Assembly: GCA_019636345.1 (NCBI GenBank)
Contig: JAHBXQ010000004.1
Location: 488,078-552,077, forward strand
Reading direction: 5' to 3'
From: Pirellulales bacterium
GTDB lineage: Bacteria; Planctomycetota; Planctomycetia; Pirellulales; Lacipirellulaceae
DNA length: 64,000 nucleotides
Shown here piece by piece: positions 26,904-35,562 of the stretch. A program made the translations under genes and the position numbers. Every line of letters begins with the position of its first letter. Position 1 is the stretch's first letter. The notes under the pieces were generated by a model. The model saw only the letters and a program-made list of their open reading frames with translations, was not told the DNA's origin and made no database searches.

Positions 26904-27293
26904 ATGCCCGCTGACGAAGAGATTTTCTCGAAGGTTCAAGAAGCCCTGGTCGACGCCCTGGGCGTCGACGATGAGGACGTCGTGCCGACCGCGACGCTGC
27001 AGGGAGATCTCGACGCCGAGTCGATCGATTTTCTCGATATCGTGTTCCGGCTCGAGAAGGCGTTCGACATCAAGATCGAACGGGGCGAGTTGTTCCCGCA
27101 GGACATCCTCGAAGACACGGCTTTTGTGCAAAACGGCCGCGTCAACGCCGACGGAATCGCCAAGTTGCGCGAGCGGATGCCGTTCGCCGACTTGACGAAG
27201 TTCGAGGCCGACCCGGTCGTCCAGCACCTGGCGCAGCAACTGACCGTGCAGGATATGTGCAACTTCGTCGCCCACAAGCTGGCGAAGAAGTAA
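26904..27293 (+). CDS. Acyl carrier protein, elongated form
   Basis: A 129-residue acyl carrier protein. DLDAESIDFLDIVFRLE holds the phosphopantetheine-accepting serine (about residue 42) before helix II. Typical ACPs have about 80 residues. Here a segment of about 45 extra residues (ILEDTAFVQNGRVNADGIAK and on) is inserted before the last helix, LTVQDMCNFVAHKLAK. It sits between two FabZ-like genes, 135 bp after the first and 129 bp before the second, and is the likely scaffold for their substrates. Confidence 0.9.
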   Translation: MPADEEIFSKVQEALVDALGVDDEDVVPTATLQGDLDAESIDFLDIVFRLEKAFDIKIERGELFPQDILEDTAFVQNGRVNADGIAKLRERMPFADLTKFEADPVVQHLAQQLTVQDMCNFVAHKLAKK

Positions 27294-27422
27294 CCAAGCG
27301 ACAAGCGGTCGGCTCCAAAGTTGTCGCCCCCAAAGCCTGTGCGGAATTTCGTTGGTCTTGTTCGCGGCTCCCGCCGCGTCGTTCCTTTTGGCTGACGGCT
27401 TCAAGCTTTCGGCATCAAGCCC

Positions 27423-27950
27423 ATGCGCTGGTTCTGGTTCGATCGCTACACCGAGTTCGTCAGCGGGTCGCATGCCACGGCGGTGAAATGCGTGTCGCTG
27501 GCCGAAGATCACCTCCACGACCACTTCATCGGTTACCCGGTGATGCCCCACACGCTGATCACCGAGGGGATCGCCCAGGCGGGGGGGATTCTGGTGAGCG
27601 AGCACTACCGGTTCGGCGAACTGGTGGTGCTTGGGAAGGTGTCCAAGGCTGTTTTTCACGGCCGGGTGCGGCCGGGCGAGCAACTGACCTATCGGGTCCG
27701 GGCCGAAGCCCTGCGGCCCGACGGAGCCAGCGTCGTCGCCACGGCCCACGTGGGGGACCGGCTGCAGGCCGAGGCCGAGCTGTTTTTCGCCCGCCTGGGG
27801 GAGGACAGCCCGGTGACGAACGGGGCCCGCTTGTTCCGCCCGACCGATCTGCGACACTGGTTGTCGCTGGTCGGAGTATTCGAGGTGGGCGTGAACGCGC
27901 ACGGCGAACGTCTCCGTGAAATCGACTACCCGCTCAGCGAAAACGATTGA
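27423..27950 (+). CDS. FabZ-like 3-hydroxyacyl-ACP dehydratase (second copy)
   Basis: A 175-residue hotdog protein, divergent from the first copy. HDHFIGYPVMPHTLITEG contains the catalytic histidine, and the expected acidic residue is in LITEGIAQAGG. The C-terminal third (RPTDLRHWLSLVGVFEVG) extends beyond the usual FabZ end. Two different dehydratases in one cluster suggest that chains of different length or with unusual double bonds are made. A pair of hairpins follows before the FabF-like gene. Confidence 0.87.
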   Translation: MRWFWFDRYTEFVSGSHATAVKCVSLAEDHLHDHFIGYPVMPHTLITEGIAQAGGILVSEHYRFGELVVLGKVSKAVFHGRVRPGEQLTYRVRAEALRPDGASVVATAHVGDRLQAEAELFFARLGEDSPVTNGARLFRPTDLRHWLSLVGVFEVGVNAHGERLREIDYPLSEND

Positions 27951-27952
27951 CA

Positions 27953-28004
27953 CCGCAGGTCAGACTTTCCCGTCTGACTTGCGGGGCAGGGGGGAAAGCC
28001 TGCC
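27953..28004. repeat. Two tandem hairpins in the fab-like cluster spacer
   Basis: The first stem joins 27953-27965 with 27972-27984 (CCGCAGGTCAGAC against GTCTGACTTGCGG, one G-T pair, loop TTTCCC). The second joins GGCAGG (27985-27990) with CCTGCC (27999-28004). No T-run follows, so REP-like elements or an attenuator/mRNA-stability structure are more likely than a terminator. Confidence 0.6.
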
Positions 28005-28059
28005 TTGCCGCCGATGGCGTCAGGCACAATAAGCCTGATCTACCCAAGGGTCTTTGAGC

Positions 28060-29340
28060 ATGCGTCGTCGCGTCGTCGTCACCGGTATTGGCTGCGTCAC
28101 CCCGCTGGGGCATTCGCCCGAGGAGTTGTGGCGGAACCTGATGGCATGCAAGAGCGGCGTGGGGATCACGACCGTCATGGACTCGAGCAGCTATCCCACG
28201 AAGATCGCCGCCGAGGTGAAGGACTGGTCGATCGCGTCGGTCGGCGAGGACCCGGCCGTTTGGGACCAGCGGAGCCGACACACGCGATTCGCCGCCGGGG
28301 CCGCCAAGCAGGCGGTCCAGGAATCGGGGATCCTCGCGGGGATCGATCCGGGGCGATTCGGCGTCTATCTCGGCGCCGGCGAGGGCCAGCAGGATTTTCT
28401 GCGGTTCGGTCGGATGATGACCGCGGCCACCTCGCCCGACGGAACTTTCTCGCTAGCGAAGTTTGTCGCCGCGGGGATCGACATCCTGGAACCGACCGCT
28501 GAGCTGCAGCAGGAGCCGAACATGCCCTCGGGCTACCTTGCCGGGATGTTCGGCGCCGAGGGGCCCAACGCCAATTGCCTCACGGCGTGCGCGGCCAGCA
28601 GTCAGGCGGTCGGCGAAGCGACAGAGATCATTCGCCGCGGCGAAGCGGACGTCATGCTGTCGGGGGGCGCCCACAGCATGATCCACCCGTTCGGCGTGAC
28701 GGGCTTCAATCTGCTCACCGCGCTTTCCACTCGCAACGACGAGCCGGAGCGGGCCTCGCGGCCGTTCGACCTGCACCGCGACGGTTTCGTCTTGGGCGAG
28801 GGCGCCGCGATGGTGATTCTTGAGGAGTACGAGCGGGCCAAGGCTCGCGGGGCGCACATTTACGGCGAGATCGCCGGGTACGGCACGACCGCCGACGCGT
28901 TCCGGATCACCGACACCCATCCCGAGGGGCGCGGCGCCATCGCCTGCATGAAGATGGCGCTGGCCGATGCGGGCAAGGGGCTCGACGAGATCCACTACAT
29001 CAACGCCCACGGCACCAGCACCTCGGTCAACGACCGGGTCGAATCGCTGGCGATCCGCGAGACGTTCGGCGAGCGGGCGTACCAAATTCCCGTGTCGAGC
29101 ACCAAGAGCATGACCGGGCACCTCATCGCCGCTGCTGGGGCGACGGAGCTGATTATCTGCCTGTTGGCAATGCGCGAGGGGGTCGTCCCGCCGACGATCA
29201 ACTACGAGACCCCCGACCCGGCATGCGATCTGGACTACGTCCCCAACAAGCCGCGGGAGCACAAGGTGACGACTGCCCTGTCGAACAGCTTCGGCTTCGG
29301 CGGACAGAACATCACGCTGGTGGCGACGACTGTGTTATAG
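28060..29340 (+). CDS. 3-oxoacyl-ACP synthase II (FabF-like)
   Basis: A 426-residue condensing enzyme. VVVTGIGCVTPLGHSPEELW is the usual N-terminus. The nucleophilic cysteine is in NCLTACAASSQAVGEA, the first histidine in INAHGTSTSVNDRVE, and the second in KSMTGHLIAAAGATE. SNSFGFGGQNITL is the C-terminal glycine loop. It elongates acyl-ACP by decarboxylative condensation with malonyl-ACP. ATG at 28060 is preferred over a TTG two codons upstream. It ends the FabZ-ACP-FabZ-FabF row; no reductase or malonyl transferase is adjacent. Confidence 0.93.
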   Translation: MRRRVVVTGIGCVTPLGHSPEELWRNLMACKSGVGITTVMDSSSYPTKIAAEVKDWSIASVGEDPAVWDQRSRHTRFAAGAAKQAVQESGILAGIDPGRFGVYLGAGEGQQDFLRFGRMMTAATSPDGTFSLAKFVAAGIDILEPTAELQQEPNMPSGYLAGMFGAEGPNANCLTACAASSQAVGEATEIIRRGEADVMLSGGAHSMIHPFGVTGFNLLTALSTRNDEPERASRPFDLHRDGFVLGEGAAMVILEEYERAKARGAHIYGEIAGYGTTADAFRITDTHPEGRGAIACMKMALADAGKGLDEIHYINAHGTSTSVNDRVESLAIRETFGERAYQIPVSSTKSMTGHLIAAAGATELIICLLAMREGVVPPTINYETPDPACDLDYVPNKPREHKVTTALSNSFGFGGQNITLVATTVL

Positions 29341-29693
29341 CGCTTTGACACAGCCCAATAGACTCGTCTAGGCGTGAATTTCACTTGAGTAAAAGCAATC
29401 CGCAGGCGGGTGGAGGAGCCGCGAGCTTGTCACCTTGGCCATGACGGGTCCCGTGATGCAGGCTTCGCCTTGAAAGCCGAACCGAAACAACGACGCTTTC
29501 TCGACACGATCCGGACCTCCTGAAAGGCGCCCCAGAGAAGAGGTTCGACCGCCTTTTCAAGCTGTCCAGGTTTTGGGGTCAACCTCCGTGATGCGAAAGT
29601 GCGGTTAATGACTGCGCCGAAAGTCGTTGACGATCGCTTGTGAACGCCTTCGCTGCACACGTGTCAACTCGCTCTTCGCTAGCGTGACGGTGA
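29341..29693. other. Intergenic region between the FabF-like and methyltransferase genes
   Basis: About 350 bp. I recognise no gene. The left end, AGCGCTTTGACACAG at 29340-29354, resembles the half-element of the dispersed repeat found at 41656-41745 and 60656-60763. GC content is lower than in neighbouring genes. Confidence 0.35.
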
Positions 29694-30443
29694 ATGACGC
29701 GATTCCAACCTCCGCGCGACATGTACGATCCCCAGTTCGTGCGGGGGTTGTTCGACGAGATGTCACGGACCTACGGCGTCGTGAATTTCGTCTCCTCGTT
29801 TGGATTCTGCCGACGATGGCGACGGCAATGTCTGCGTGGGATTCAGATCGACGCCCCTGGGCATGCCGTCGACCTGATGACGGGCATGGGCGAACTTTGC
29901 CCGGACTTGTCGCGTTCGGTGGGCGAAACGGGGCAAATCACGGCGATTGACAGTTCGCCGGTCATGTGCGACGCAGCGCGCCGGCAAGCCGGGCGTCTGG
30001 CGCAACAGCTCGCTGCAATCGAGATCATCGAGGCCGACGCGCTGGCTTGTCCGTTGCCCGACGGCAGTGCGGACTACGTGTGCTCTTCGTTCGGTTTGAA
30101 GACGTTCAGCGCCGGTCAGGTGGCAGTCTTGGCTGCCGAGGTCGCGCGAATATTGCGACCGGGAGGCCGGTTCTCATTTGTCGAGATCTCGATGCCGAGC
30201 GCGAAATGGTTGCGCTGGCCTTATCTTTTCTATTTGCGATTTGCGATCCCGCTGATCGGCCGGCTGTTTTCGGGAAACCCGGATAATTATCGCATGTTGG
30301 GCGTCTATACGCAGGCCTTCGGCGATTGCCGTAACGTGGCGCGCGCGTTTGCAGCTGCGGGACTCGATGTCGAATCCCGCAGCTACTTTTTCGGATGCGC
30401 GACGGGAATCACGGGCGCCAAGCCCCGACCGACTGCAAGATGA
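29694..30443 (+). CDS. UbiE/MenG-like class I SAM-dependent methyltransferase
   Basis: A 249-residue methyltransferase. MYDPQFVRGLFDEMSRTYGV opens the UbiE-like N-terminus. Motif I is AVDLMTGMGELCPDLSRSV, less glycine-rich than the usual DxGxGxG, and ITAIDSSPVMCDAAR is motif II. EADALACPLPDGSADYVCSS and ILRPGGRFSFVEISMP are the post-motifs. Hydrophobic segments near 165-185 suggest a lipid substrate such as a quinone or fatty-acid derivative. Local GC content is lower than in the neighbours, so acquisition by transfer is possible. Starts at 29694 or 29721. Confidence 0.82.
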   Translation: MTRFQPPRDMYDPQFVRGLFDEMSRTYGVVNFVSSFGFCRRWRRQCLRGIQIDAPGHAVDLMTGMGELCPDLSRSVGETGQITAIDSSPVMCDAARRQAGRLAQQLAAIEIIEADALACPLPDGSADYVCSSFGLKTFSAGQVAVLAAEVARILRPGGRFSFVEISMPSAKWLRWPYLFYLRFAIPLIGRLFSGNPDNYRMLGVYTQAFGDCRNVARAFAAAGLDVESRSYFFGCATGITGAKPRPTAR

Positions 30444-30452
30444 GCGATTAGC

Positions 30453-31376
30453 TCAGTCCGCAAACAGCCCTGTACCGTACCAGATGCCGTTGGCGCCGCG
30501 GCGGATGTCGTAGCCGAAGACGCGGTGCGGACGGCTCACGCCGCGCCAGTGGCCCGATGACTGGCGCCAGCTCAAGACGCAGTCGACGCAGGAGTCGATC
30601 ATCGTTTGCCCCGGCCAGCTCTCGGCGCAGACCTCGGTGACGCTGGTTCCCGCGGCGGCGCTGAGTTGGTGGAACCGCTGCTCGAAATTCTGATGCCCGC
30701 ACTGCTGCACCTGGGCCTGATAGGACGCCTGTTGCGCGGCGCCGCTGGCCAGCGACGGGTCGAACCCGCCGAACGTGCTCTGCGGTCCTTCGGGATGGGT
30801 CCGCACGGCCCAGATCAACGTCCGCTGCGTGATCGTCCCGGCGGGCAAATCGATCGCGGCGGCGAGCCCGTCGACGCTCCAGCGGTAGTACTTGCCGCTG
30901 GCAAGAGGCAGCGCCGTGACCGCGTGGCCGTAGTACGGGGCGCTCTTGTGCGCGAGATCAATCATCACGAACCCGGGCCCGCCGTGCAATTCGTTGAACG
31001 CCGCGAAGCTCGCCAGTCGCTTGGCTTGCCCCTCGACCTCAATCGTCGCGTCTTGCGGAAGGCGGCATAGGACGACCTGGGCCAGCTTGGTCTGCACGTC
31101 CGCGCGAGCGGCAAGCGAAGCGTCGATCGACTGGCCCGTCGACGAACCAGCCGGCGGCGCCAAGTAGACCAGCAGCATTTTGTTCTGCCGCGAGGCTTCG
31201 CGGTACGCGCCGTAGTAGTCGTGCGACCAAGTTATCCCGGAATGCTGCGGCGCGCTCTTAGCGACCGGCTTGGTCCCGGAGGAGGTGGCAGCCAGCGCCG
31301 ACGGGATGATCGCCTGCAGGCTCGCTGCGATGAACAGAGCGCTCGCGGTCGAGCGCATTATCAGATTCATGGCCAT
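30453..31376 (-). CDS. Secreted protein, thioredoxin-like N-terminus and CAP-like C-terminus (tentative)
   Basis: A 307-residue exported protein with signal peptide at 1-29 (ending SALAAT). WSHDYYGAYREASRQNKMLL resembles the start of thioredoxin-fold domains used in planctomycete secreted proteins, but no CxxC motif follows. The C-terminal CVDCVLSWRQSSGHWRGVSR with later GIWYGTGLF recalls the end of CAP/SCP domains (W..S.GHW). Four cysteines there could form disulfides. GGAG ten bases before ATG supports the start at 31376. Function unknown; it converges on the methyltransferase gene with a 9-bp gap. Confidence 0.6.
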   Translation of the reverse strand: MAMNLIMRSTASALFIAASLQAIIPSALAATSSGTKPVAKSAPQHSGITWSHDYYGAYREASRQNKMLLVYLAPPAGSSTGQSIDASLAARADVQTKLAQVVLCRLPQDATIEVEGQAKRLASFAAFNELHGGPGFVMIDLAHKSAPYYGHAVTALPLASGKYYRWSVDGLAAAIDLPAGTITQRTLIWAVRTHPEGPQSTFGGFDPSLASGAAQQASYQAQVQQCGHQNFEQRFHQLSAAAGTSVTEVCAESWPGQTMIDSCVDCVLSWRQSSGHWRGVSRPHRVFGYDIRRGANGIWYGTGLFAD

Positions 31377-31678
31377 TTGATGTGAACTCCGGAGGTGAAG
31401 CGCGGCCCGCCGCCTTGAGCGCTTCAAGCAGAACGAACGGCAGCGGACGGGGGCCGCAATCGCGACGGCTGCGACGGCGTAGGAACGCCGAATGGAAGAG
31501 TTCGAGTGTAGCGGCCTCGCCCGTCGGCACAACCTCCCCAGAGCGCCTGAACTGCCTGTGTTCCCCGCTTTTTGGCCGAATTGGTCGAAAACTTGCGTCC
31601 CCCGAGAACCAGCAAAAGCCAGTTCAGGGCTGGGCCAGGCGGGCGGGCTGCGGAGGACAGGCTCCGCGCGACCCCGGG
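31377..31678. other. Spacer upstream of the secreted-protein gene
   Basis: About 300 bp on the 5' side of the minus-strand secreted-protein gene and downstream of the aldo/keto reductase. I see no gene or clear regulatory element. Confidence 0.3.
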
Positions 31679-32665
31679 TCACCACAGGTGGTGGACCTGC
31701 GGTTTGATCCGTTCGTCGTACAGACGCTCGACCGCCGCCATGACGCGGTCGTCGAGCGGCGGCAGGTCGGCGGCGGCGACGTTGTCGTCGACCTGGATTG
31801 GGTTTTTCCCGCCAGGAATTGCGCAGGTCACCGCAGGGTTCATCAAGATCCATCGCAGCGCAAACTGGGCGAGCGTCGCCCCCGCGGGGACGAGCCCGCG
31901 CAGTTCCTCGACCGCCGCGAGGCCCGTTTCGTAGTCGACCCCGGCAAAGGTTTCGCCGCGGTCGAATTGCTCGCCTTGCCGATTGAATTGGCGATGGTCG
32001 TCTGGGGCGAACTGGCTGTCGCGGCGGAGCTTGCCGGTGAGCATCCCGCTGGCAAGCGGGACCCGCGCAAGGACGCCGACGTTCCTCCGCTGCGCCTCGG
32101 CGAAGAACAAATCGGCCGGTCGTTGGCGGAAGATATTGTAGATGATTTGCACTGTGTCGACGCCGGGGCGTTCGATCGCTTTGAGCGCCTCCTCGACTCG
32201 CTCGACGCTGACGCCGTAGTGCCGAATCTTGCCGGCTTGCTTCAACTGGTCGAGTGCGTCAAACGCCTCGGGGCGGTAGTAAACGTCGGTCGGGGGGCAG
32301 TGGAGTTGCACGAGGTCGAGCGCCTCGACTTCAAGATTCAAGAGACTCCGCTCGACGAATTCCGTCAGATTCGCACGGGTGTAGCCGTCGGCGGTGTGGG
32401 GGTGGAGTCGCCGCCCCGCCTTGGTGGCGACCCAGAACAGTGCGTCGGGCCGCTGGCGGCGCAACTCGGCGATCAGCCGTTCGCTGCGGCCGTCGCCGTA
32501 CACGTCGGCCGTGTCGATGAAATTGACGCCGCGGTCCAGCGCGCGGTGCAGTGCGGCGAGCGAGTCGTCGTCGCTCACCTGCCCCCAACTGCCGCCGATG
32601 GCCCAGGCGCCGAAGCTGACGGTCGAGACGTTCCAGCCGGTCCGGCCGAGGGTGCGGTATTGCAT
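31679..32665 (-). CDS. Aldo/keto reductase
   Basis: A 328-residue NADPH-dependent oxidoreductase with a TIM barrel. The first motif, GVNFIDTADVYGDGRSE, contains the catalytic Asp and Tyr. The Lys is in FWVATKAGRR and the His in LVQLHCPPTDVY. C-terminal AIPGGKNPIQVDDNVAA is the cofactor phosphate-binding region of the YajO/Tas-like subgroup. The substrate cannot be told. The start is well placed at MQYRTLGRTGWNVS. Confidence 0.92.
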   Translation of the reverse strand: MQYRTLGRTGWNVSTVSFGAWAIGGSWGQVSDDDSLAALHRALDRGVNFIDTADVYGDGRSERLIAELRRQRPDALFWVATKAGRRLHPHTADGYTRANLTEFVERSLLNLEVEALDLVQLHCPPTDVYYRPEAFDALDQLKQAGKIRHYGVSVERVEEALKAIERPGVDTVQIIYNIFRQRPADLFFAEAQRRNVGVLARVPLASGMLTGKLRRDSQFAPDDHRQFNRQGEQFDRGETFAGVDYETGLAAVEELRGLVPAGATLAQFALRWILMNPAVTCAIPGGKNPIQVDDNVAAADLPPLDDRVMAAVERLYDERIKPQVHHLW

Positions 32666-32710
32666 TGCGGCGACGTCAAGGTTGAGAGCGGAGAGAAGCG
32701 GGCGAAGGAA

Positions 32711-34045
32711 TTATCTCGCGCGGAGCGAGCTGCGCAAGGTCCCGGCCGCACAAATCACGGCAATCAGCCCGGCGCTTTCGGCCATCGGCTCGGGGACGGC
32801 TGCGGCGGCCGAAGCTGACGGGAAGGCCGAGCCAAAGCCGGCTTGCCACGCAGCGAGTTCCTCGGCGCCGTAGGTTCCGGGATAGCCGCGCTGCCAAACG
32901 AGGAAATCGGCGCCGTCGACGATTTCGTCGTCGTTGAAATCGCCCTGGAGCCCCGGCAGCGTGTACTCGACGACCAATCGCGGCGGGATCGAAGTGGAGA
33001 ACGTCGAGTCGGACGCGGTGAACCCGACGTATTGCGGGAGGTCGAGACTTCGCAGTCGCACCCCCGCGTGCGTGGCTTGGCCGACCAGCGAGGCGATGAA
33101 CGAATGGTTCAACGGCAATTGCCCAGAAGAGGCAGCCGACGTGGGGTCTGTCACGGCCAACAGCGTTCCCGGCGTTGTTCCGTCGGGGAGCGAGGGGATG
33201 CCGTCGCCGGCGAACCCGACGATTTCGATTCGCGGGGCGCCGGAAGAGACGTAGAAGTCGAGATCGAGATAGGCCCCCTGCACGACCGCTCCGGCGGGCA
33301 ACCCGGCGAGCGAAAACTCCATGATCGGCCTCTGTTCGGGAAACGACAGGTCTCCGGGAAACCCGCCGATAACCAGGGCGGTTTCGCCCTCGATCATTGA
33401 GGAGACGGCGCCCGGGCGATACTGCACGTCGTAGGTTGCGTCGACGCGGTACTTGTAAGGCGTCGAGGGGGTCGGGTCGATCCAGGTCTGAAACCCGAGT
33501 TCCTCGACGCTCGCAGACCAGGGAATGTTAAGCAAGTTGCGAAAGAACCCCGTGCCGCCGGGATAGGAGTTGGGTTTGGAGCGCCAGGCCGCAACGGGAT
33601 CTCCTCCGCTGCGGCGCATCGAGATCGCGTACTGCTCGCCCGATTTTGCATGAATTCCCGCGCTCGACAGGTCGACGCTGACGAACGGCGGAGGATCGGC
33701 CAGCGAGTTGATCACTGGGACGTCGTTGATGGAAATCACCGTGTTGAACAACCGGCTCTTGTCGTCGATTGCAGGAAGCCCGCCGACGAGCGGCCGCAGT
33801 TCAAGCGTGACGTCGCCCGCAGCGCCAGCGAACTTGCCGAGTTGTACGTCGATTTGCGACAACAGCCCATCCGTGGCGACAGTGAACGACTGGGCCCAGA
33901 AGTTGCTTGGCCGCAGGCTAAGCGCAGCCGAATTGCCGCCGACGTTGTTGCTGGCGTCGAGCGCTGGCGCTGCGAGAAGGGAGGACGTCGCTCCCCACCC
34001 AAGGCCGACGAGCAGACAGCAGACGAGCGCGAAGCCGCGAATCAT
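32711..34045 (-). CDS. Secreted protein with dockerin-like segment and PEP-CTERM
   Basis: A 444-residue exported protein. Signal peptide at 1-27 (LVGLGWGATSSLLAAP). Residues 30-190 form a beta-rich region with a choice-of-anchor style. Residues 205-370 form a DNRLRE-like beta domain (IMEFSLAGLPAGAVVQGAYL). Near 385, GDFNDDEIVDGADFLVWQRG is a dockerin-type calcium loop often seen in planctomycete surface proteins. The C-terminus has VPEPMAESAGLIAVICAAG and a basic tail. AGGGGA eight bases before ATG supports the start. Likely located in the extracellular matrix. Confidence 0.8.
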   Translation of the reverse strand: MIRGFALVCCLLVGLGWGATSSLLAAPALDASNNVGGNSAALSLRPSNFWAQSFTVATDGLLSQIDVQLGKFAGAAGDVTLELRPLVGGLPAIDDKSRLFNTVISINDVPVINSLADPPPFVSVDLSSAGIHAKSGEQYAISMRRSGGDPVAAWRSKPNSYPGGTGFFRNLLNIPWSASVEELGFQTWIDPTPSTPYKYRVDATYDVQYRPGAVSSMIEGETALVIGGFPGDLSFPEQRPIMEFSLAGLPAGAVVQGAYLDLDFYVSSGAPRIEIVGFAGDGIPSLPDGTTPGTLLAVTDPTSAASSGQLPLNHSFIASLVGQATHAGVRLRSLDLPQYVGFTASDSTFSTSIPPRLVVEYTLPGLQGDFNDDEIVDGADFLVWQRGYPGTYGAEELAAWQAGFGSAFPSASAAAAVPEPMAESAGLIAVICAAGTLRSSLRAR

Positions 34046-34352
34046 GGCTTGTCCCCTTGAGTGAAAAGCATAGCGGCCGGGCCGCGGCCCGGACTCGCAA
34101 CGGGCGAGCGACTGGAAATCGTCGCCGACGCCTTGCCGGATGATACCACCGGCTCGATTCGCAAGGACACTCCCTGACTTCCGGCGCAGCCAATTGGCGA
34201 TTCCCTCGCGGAATCGCGCGAGTCGGATCGGGCTTGGGCGTTCCCCGGAGATGGCGATGCAGCGGGCTTCACCAAATTGCCGTGATCGCCTAAGATGACG
34301 CGGGGGCGGTGGAACCGTCCCGCCCGCCTGCCCCAAGCCTTGCATCCCCTCC
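34046..34352. other. Divergent intergenic region
   Basis: About 300 bp upstream of both the PEP-CTERM gene and rnd. No gene or convincing promoter hexamer pair is seen. Confidence 0.3.
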
Positions 34353-35546
34353 GTGCCTGCACCGACCATCACCCGCCAGCGTCAGCTCGACGACCTTTGC
34401 GAGCGTCTGCGAACCGCCCCTGAGATCGCTTTCGACACCGAGTTCGTGTCCGAGGACACGTTCTATCCCGAGTTGTGTCTTATTCAGGTCGCGACTCGCG
34501 ACGAAATGGCCGTTGTCGACCCCCAGGAGGTCGACGTGCGGGAGTTCTGGCGCGTCATCGCCGAGGGGGAGCACGTTTCGGTCTTTCATGCGGGGCGCGA
34601 GGAGCTCAACTTCATTCTCCGCGCCGTCGGAGCGGCGCCGAAGAGGCTGTTCGACGTTCAGTTGGCCGCGGGGTTCTGCGGGCATGAGTACCCGGCCTCC
34701 TACGGCGCCGTCGTGGGACGAATCCTTGGCGAAAAGCCGATGAAGGGAGAGCAGCGCACCGACTGGCGCCGGCGCCCGCTCACCAAGGCTCAGATCGAAT
34801 ACGCCTTGGAGGACGTGCGGTTCTTGTTGCCGCTGTTCGACAAGTTGCAGGCGATCCTCAAACGCCGCGACCGCGCCGCGTGGTTCGCCGAGGAACTCGA
34901 TCGGTGGCGCGACGACGTCGTCGCGGCCCAGGATCGCAAGGACTGGCGGCGAGTCTCCGGAATCGGCGCCCTGAAGTCGCAACAACTGGCGATCGTCCGC
35001 GAACTGTGGTTCTGGCGCCAGGAGGAGGCCCAGCGACTCAATCAGCCTCCCAAGCGTCTGCTGCGCGACGACTTGCTGGTCGAAATCGCCAAGCGGAAAA
35101 TCGACCGTCCCGACCAAATCCTCGCCATCCGCGGCCTGCAGCGCAACGCACTCAAACGGGGCGCCGTTGATCTGGCCGAGTGCGTCCGTCGCGGGCTCGC
35201 CACGCCGCTGGAGAAGCTCTTTCGGGGCCCGCGCCGCGAACTGCCGGCGCAGCTCAACCTGCTGGGCCAGTTTCTCACTCCGGCGCTGACGTCGATCTGT
35301 CGCCAGGCCGAAGTCGCCGCGAGCCTGGCCGGGACCGCGAGCGACGTTCGCGATCTGATCGCCGAACGGCTCGGCTACGGTACGGAAGAGGGGGAAGGGC
35401 CGCCGCGGCTGTTGAGCGGGTGGCGCGCCGAGCTGGTCGGCAATCTCATCGACGACCTGCTTGCAGGGCGCAAGAGCATCCGCATCACCGACGCCTCGCA
35501 GGAAGATCCGCTGGCGTTTGACGAGGTGTCGGCGAAGCCGTCGTAG
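34353..35546 (+). CDS. rnd: Ribonuclease D
   Basis: A 397-residue 3'-5' exoribonuclease for tRNA 3'-end maturation. The DEDDy exonuclease domain shows EIAFDTEFVSEDTFYPELCL (ExoI, D and E), VFHAGREELNFI and LFDVQLAAGFCG (ExoII, D), and KAQIEYALEDVRFLLPLFD (ExoIII, Y and D). Two HRDC-like helical domains follow from about residue 205 onward. The start is GTG; the fold begins immediately after it. It converges on the DUF6655-like gene. Confidence 0.93.
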   Translation: MPAPTITRQRQLDDLCERLRTAPEIAFDTEFVSEDTFYPELCLIQVATRDEMAVVDPQEVDVREFWRVIAEGEHVSVFHAGREELNFILRAVGAAPKRLFDVQLAAGFCGHEYPASYGAVVGRILGEKPMKGEQRTDWRRRPLTKAQIEYALEDVRFLLPLFDKLQAILKRRDRAAWFAEELDRWRDDVVAAQDRKDWRRVSGIGALKSQQLAIVRELWFWRQEEAQRLNQPPKRLLRDDLLVEIAKRKIDRPDQILAIRGLQRNALKRGAVDLAECVRRGLATPLEKLFRGPRRELPAQLNLLGQFLTPALTSICRQAEVAASLAGTASDVRDLIAERLGYGTEEGEGPPRLLSGWRAELVGNLIDDLLAGRKSIRITDASQEDPLAFDEVSAKPS

Positions 35547-35562
35547 CAGCGCCCGCGTCCCG

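Noticed and set aside
29430..29660. 76-residue minus-strand frame considered as a transposase remnant
   Set aside because: No transposase motif, no terminal repeats, and composition typical of a spacer.
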